A stretch of 6,312 bases of DNA from Candidatus Rokuibacteriota bacterium. Its GTDB lineage: Bacteria > Methylomirabilota > Methylomirabilia > Rokubacteriales > CSP1-6. This document shows, in pieces, positions 6,097-6,312 of the stretch. A program made the translations under genes and the position numbers. The stretch is taken from assembly GCA_016177555.1 (NCBI GenBank), contig JACOVB010000534.1:1-6312 (forward strand), written 5' to 3'. How positions within the stretch are numbered: the first letter of the stretch is position 1; each line of letters begins with the position of its first letter. The notes beneath the pieces are model-generated. The model saw nothing but the letters and a program-made list of their open reading frames with translations, did not search any database and was not told where the DNA came from.

Positions 6097-6312
6097 TCAC
6101 CCCCGGGGAGCGGCGACGAGGTCGCCGTAACGCGCCTGGAGCAGCGCCAGCCCAACGGGCCCGGCCGTCTCGGTCCTGAGCAACCGGGGACCGAGGCTGG
6201 CCACCACCGCGCCCGCCTCTGCGAGGCGCTCGACCTCGTCTGCGGCCAGCCCGCCCTCGGGCCCCACCACGAGCGTGGCCGCGGCGACGGGCGCGGGCGG
6301 AAGCCGGTCCGC
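6097..6312 (-). CDS. rsmE: 16S rRNA (uridine-1498-N3)-methyltransferase RsmE, C-terminal part
   Basis: The frame is open from the window edge to the TGA at 6097-6099, giving 71 residues. It contains the SPOUT-knot signatures [16 protein letters not shown] (visible residues 15-30) and [13 protein letters not shown] (39-51), the S-adenosylmethionine-binding trefoil knot of RsmE, followed by the family's usual end, [11 protein letters not shown]. RsmE methylates U1498 at the ribosomal decoding centre. The N-terminal PUA-like domain lies beyond the window. It is upstream of lpxC on the same strand but separated by 201 bases, so lpxC need not depend on its promoter. No U-tract follows its stop. 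Confidence 0.92.
   Translation of the reverse strand, partial: ADRLPPAPVAAATLVVGPEGGLAADEVERLAEAGAVVASLGPRLLRTETAGPVGLALLQARYGDLVAAPRG

Noticed and set aside
6081..6117. Possible terminator hairpin at the rsmE stop (GTCGCCGGGG with CCCC and CGGCGAC)
   Set aside because: The arms pair, but much of the hairpin is in the coding end and no U-tract follows on the minus strand, so an intrinsic terminator is not supported.

Overview
This is a very GC-rich window (by eye well above 60%, not computed). Strong G/C bias at third codon positions opens long false reading frames opposite the real genes. The organism is Gram-negative with lipid A, because it carries lpxC. It also has a σ54-type regulatory system. 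The gene order rsmE / lpxC / DUF4390 / ntrY / ntrX, the composition and the protein style suggest an uncultured soil or subsurface lineage such as Methylomirabilota/Rokubacteria or a deltaproteobacterial relative. That placement is a guess and not a supported assignment.

Almost everything is on the minus strand, read from the right edge leftwards. At 6097-6312 is the C-terminal end of RsmE (16S rRNA m3U1498 methyltransferase), cut by the window. A 201-base intergenic region (5896-6096) follows, holding a σ54-like -24/-12 element and a 7-bp-arm inverted repeat. Next come lpxC (4966-5895), a 119-base gap with a perfect TATAAT hexamer, a secreted or anchored DUF4390 protein (4247-4846), the sensor kinase ntrY (2010-4247) and the σ54-dependent response regulator ntrX (623-1990). 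DUF4390 and ntrY overlap by one base (TAATG), and ntrY and ntrX are 19 bases apart, so these three are very probably one transcriptional unit.

At the left edge the order breaks. Thirty bases past ntrX, a well-formed start (AGGAGG plus GTG) opens what looks like a zinc-type alcohol dehydrogenase. It keeps that character for only about 28 codons and then runs head-on into the 3' end of a plus-strand gene encoding a CHASE3 sensory domain (2-508). That CHASE3 protein stops about 14 residues after its membrane helix, without any output domain. The site near 505-512 looks like a rearrangement or assembly junction.

Functionally, NtrY (four predicted membrane helices, periplasmic loop, HAMP, PAS, HisKA, HATPase) should phosphorylate NtrX on Asp54. 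NtrX keeps the GAFTGA loop needed to activate σ54 RNA polymerase. The most interesting idea is that the σ54-like element directly upstream of lpxC, with a dyad at about -126, could be an NtrX target. That would link lipid A synthesis to the NtrYX envelope/nitrogen sensor encoded just downstream.
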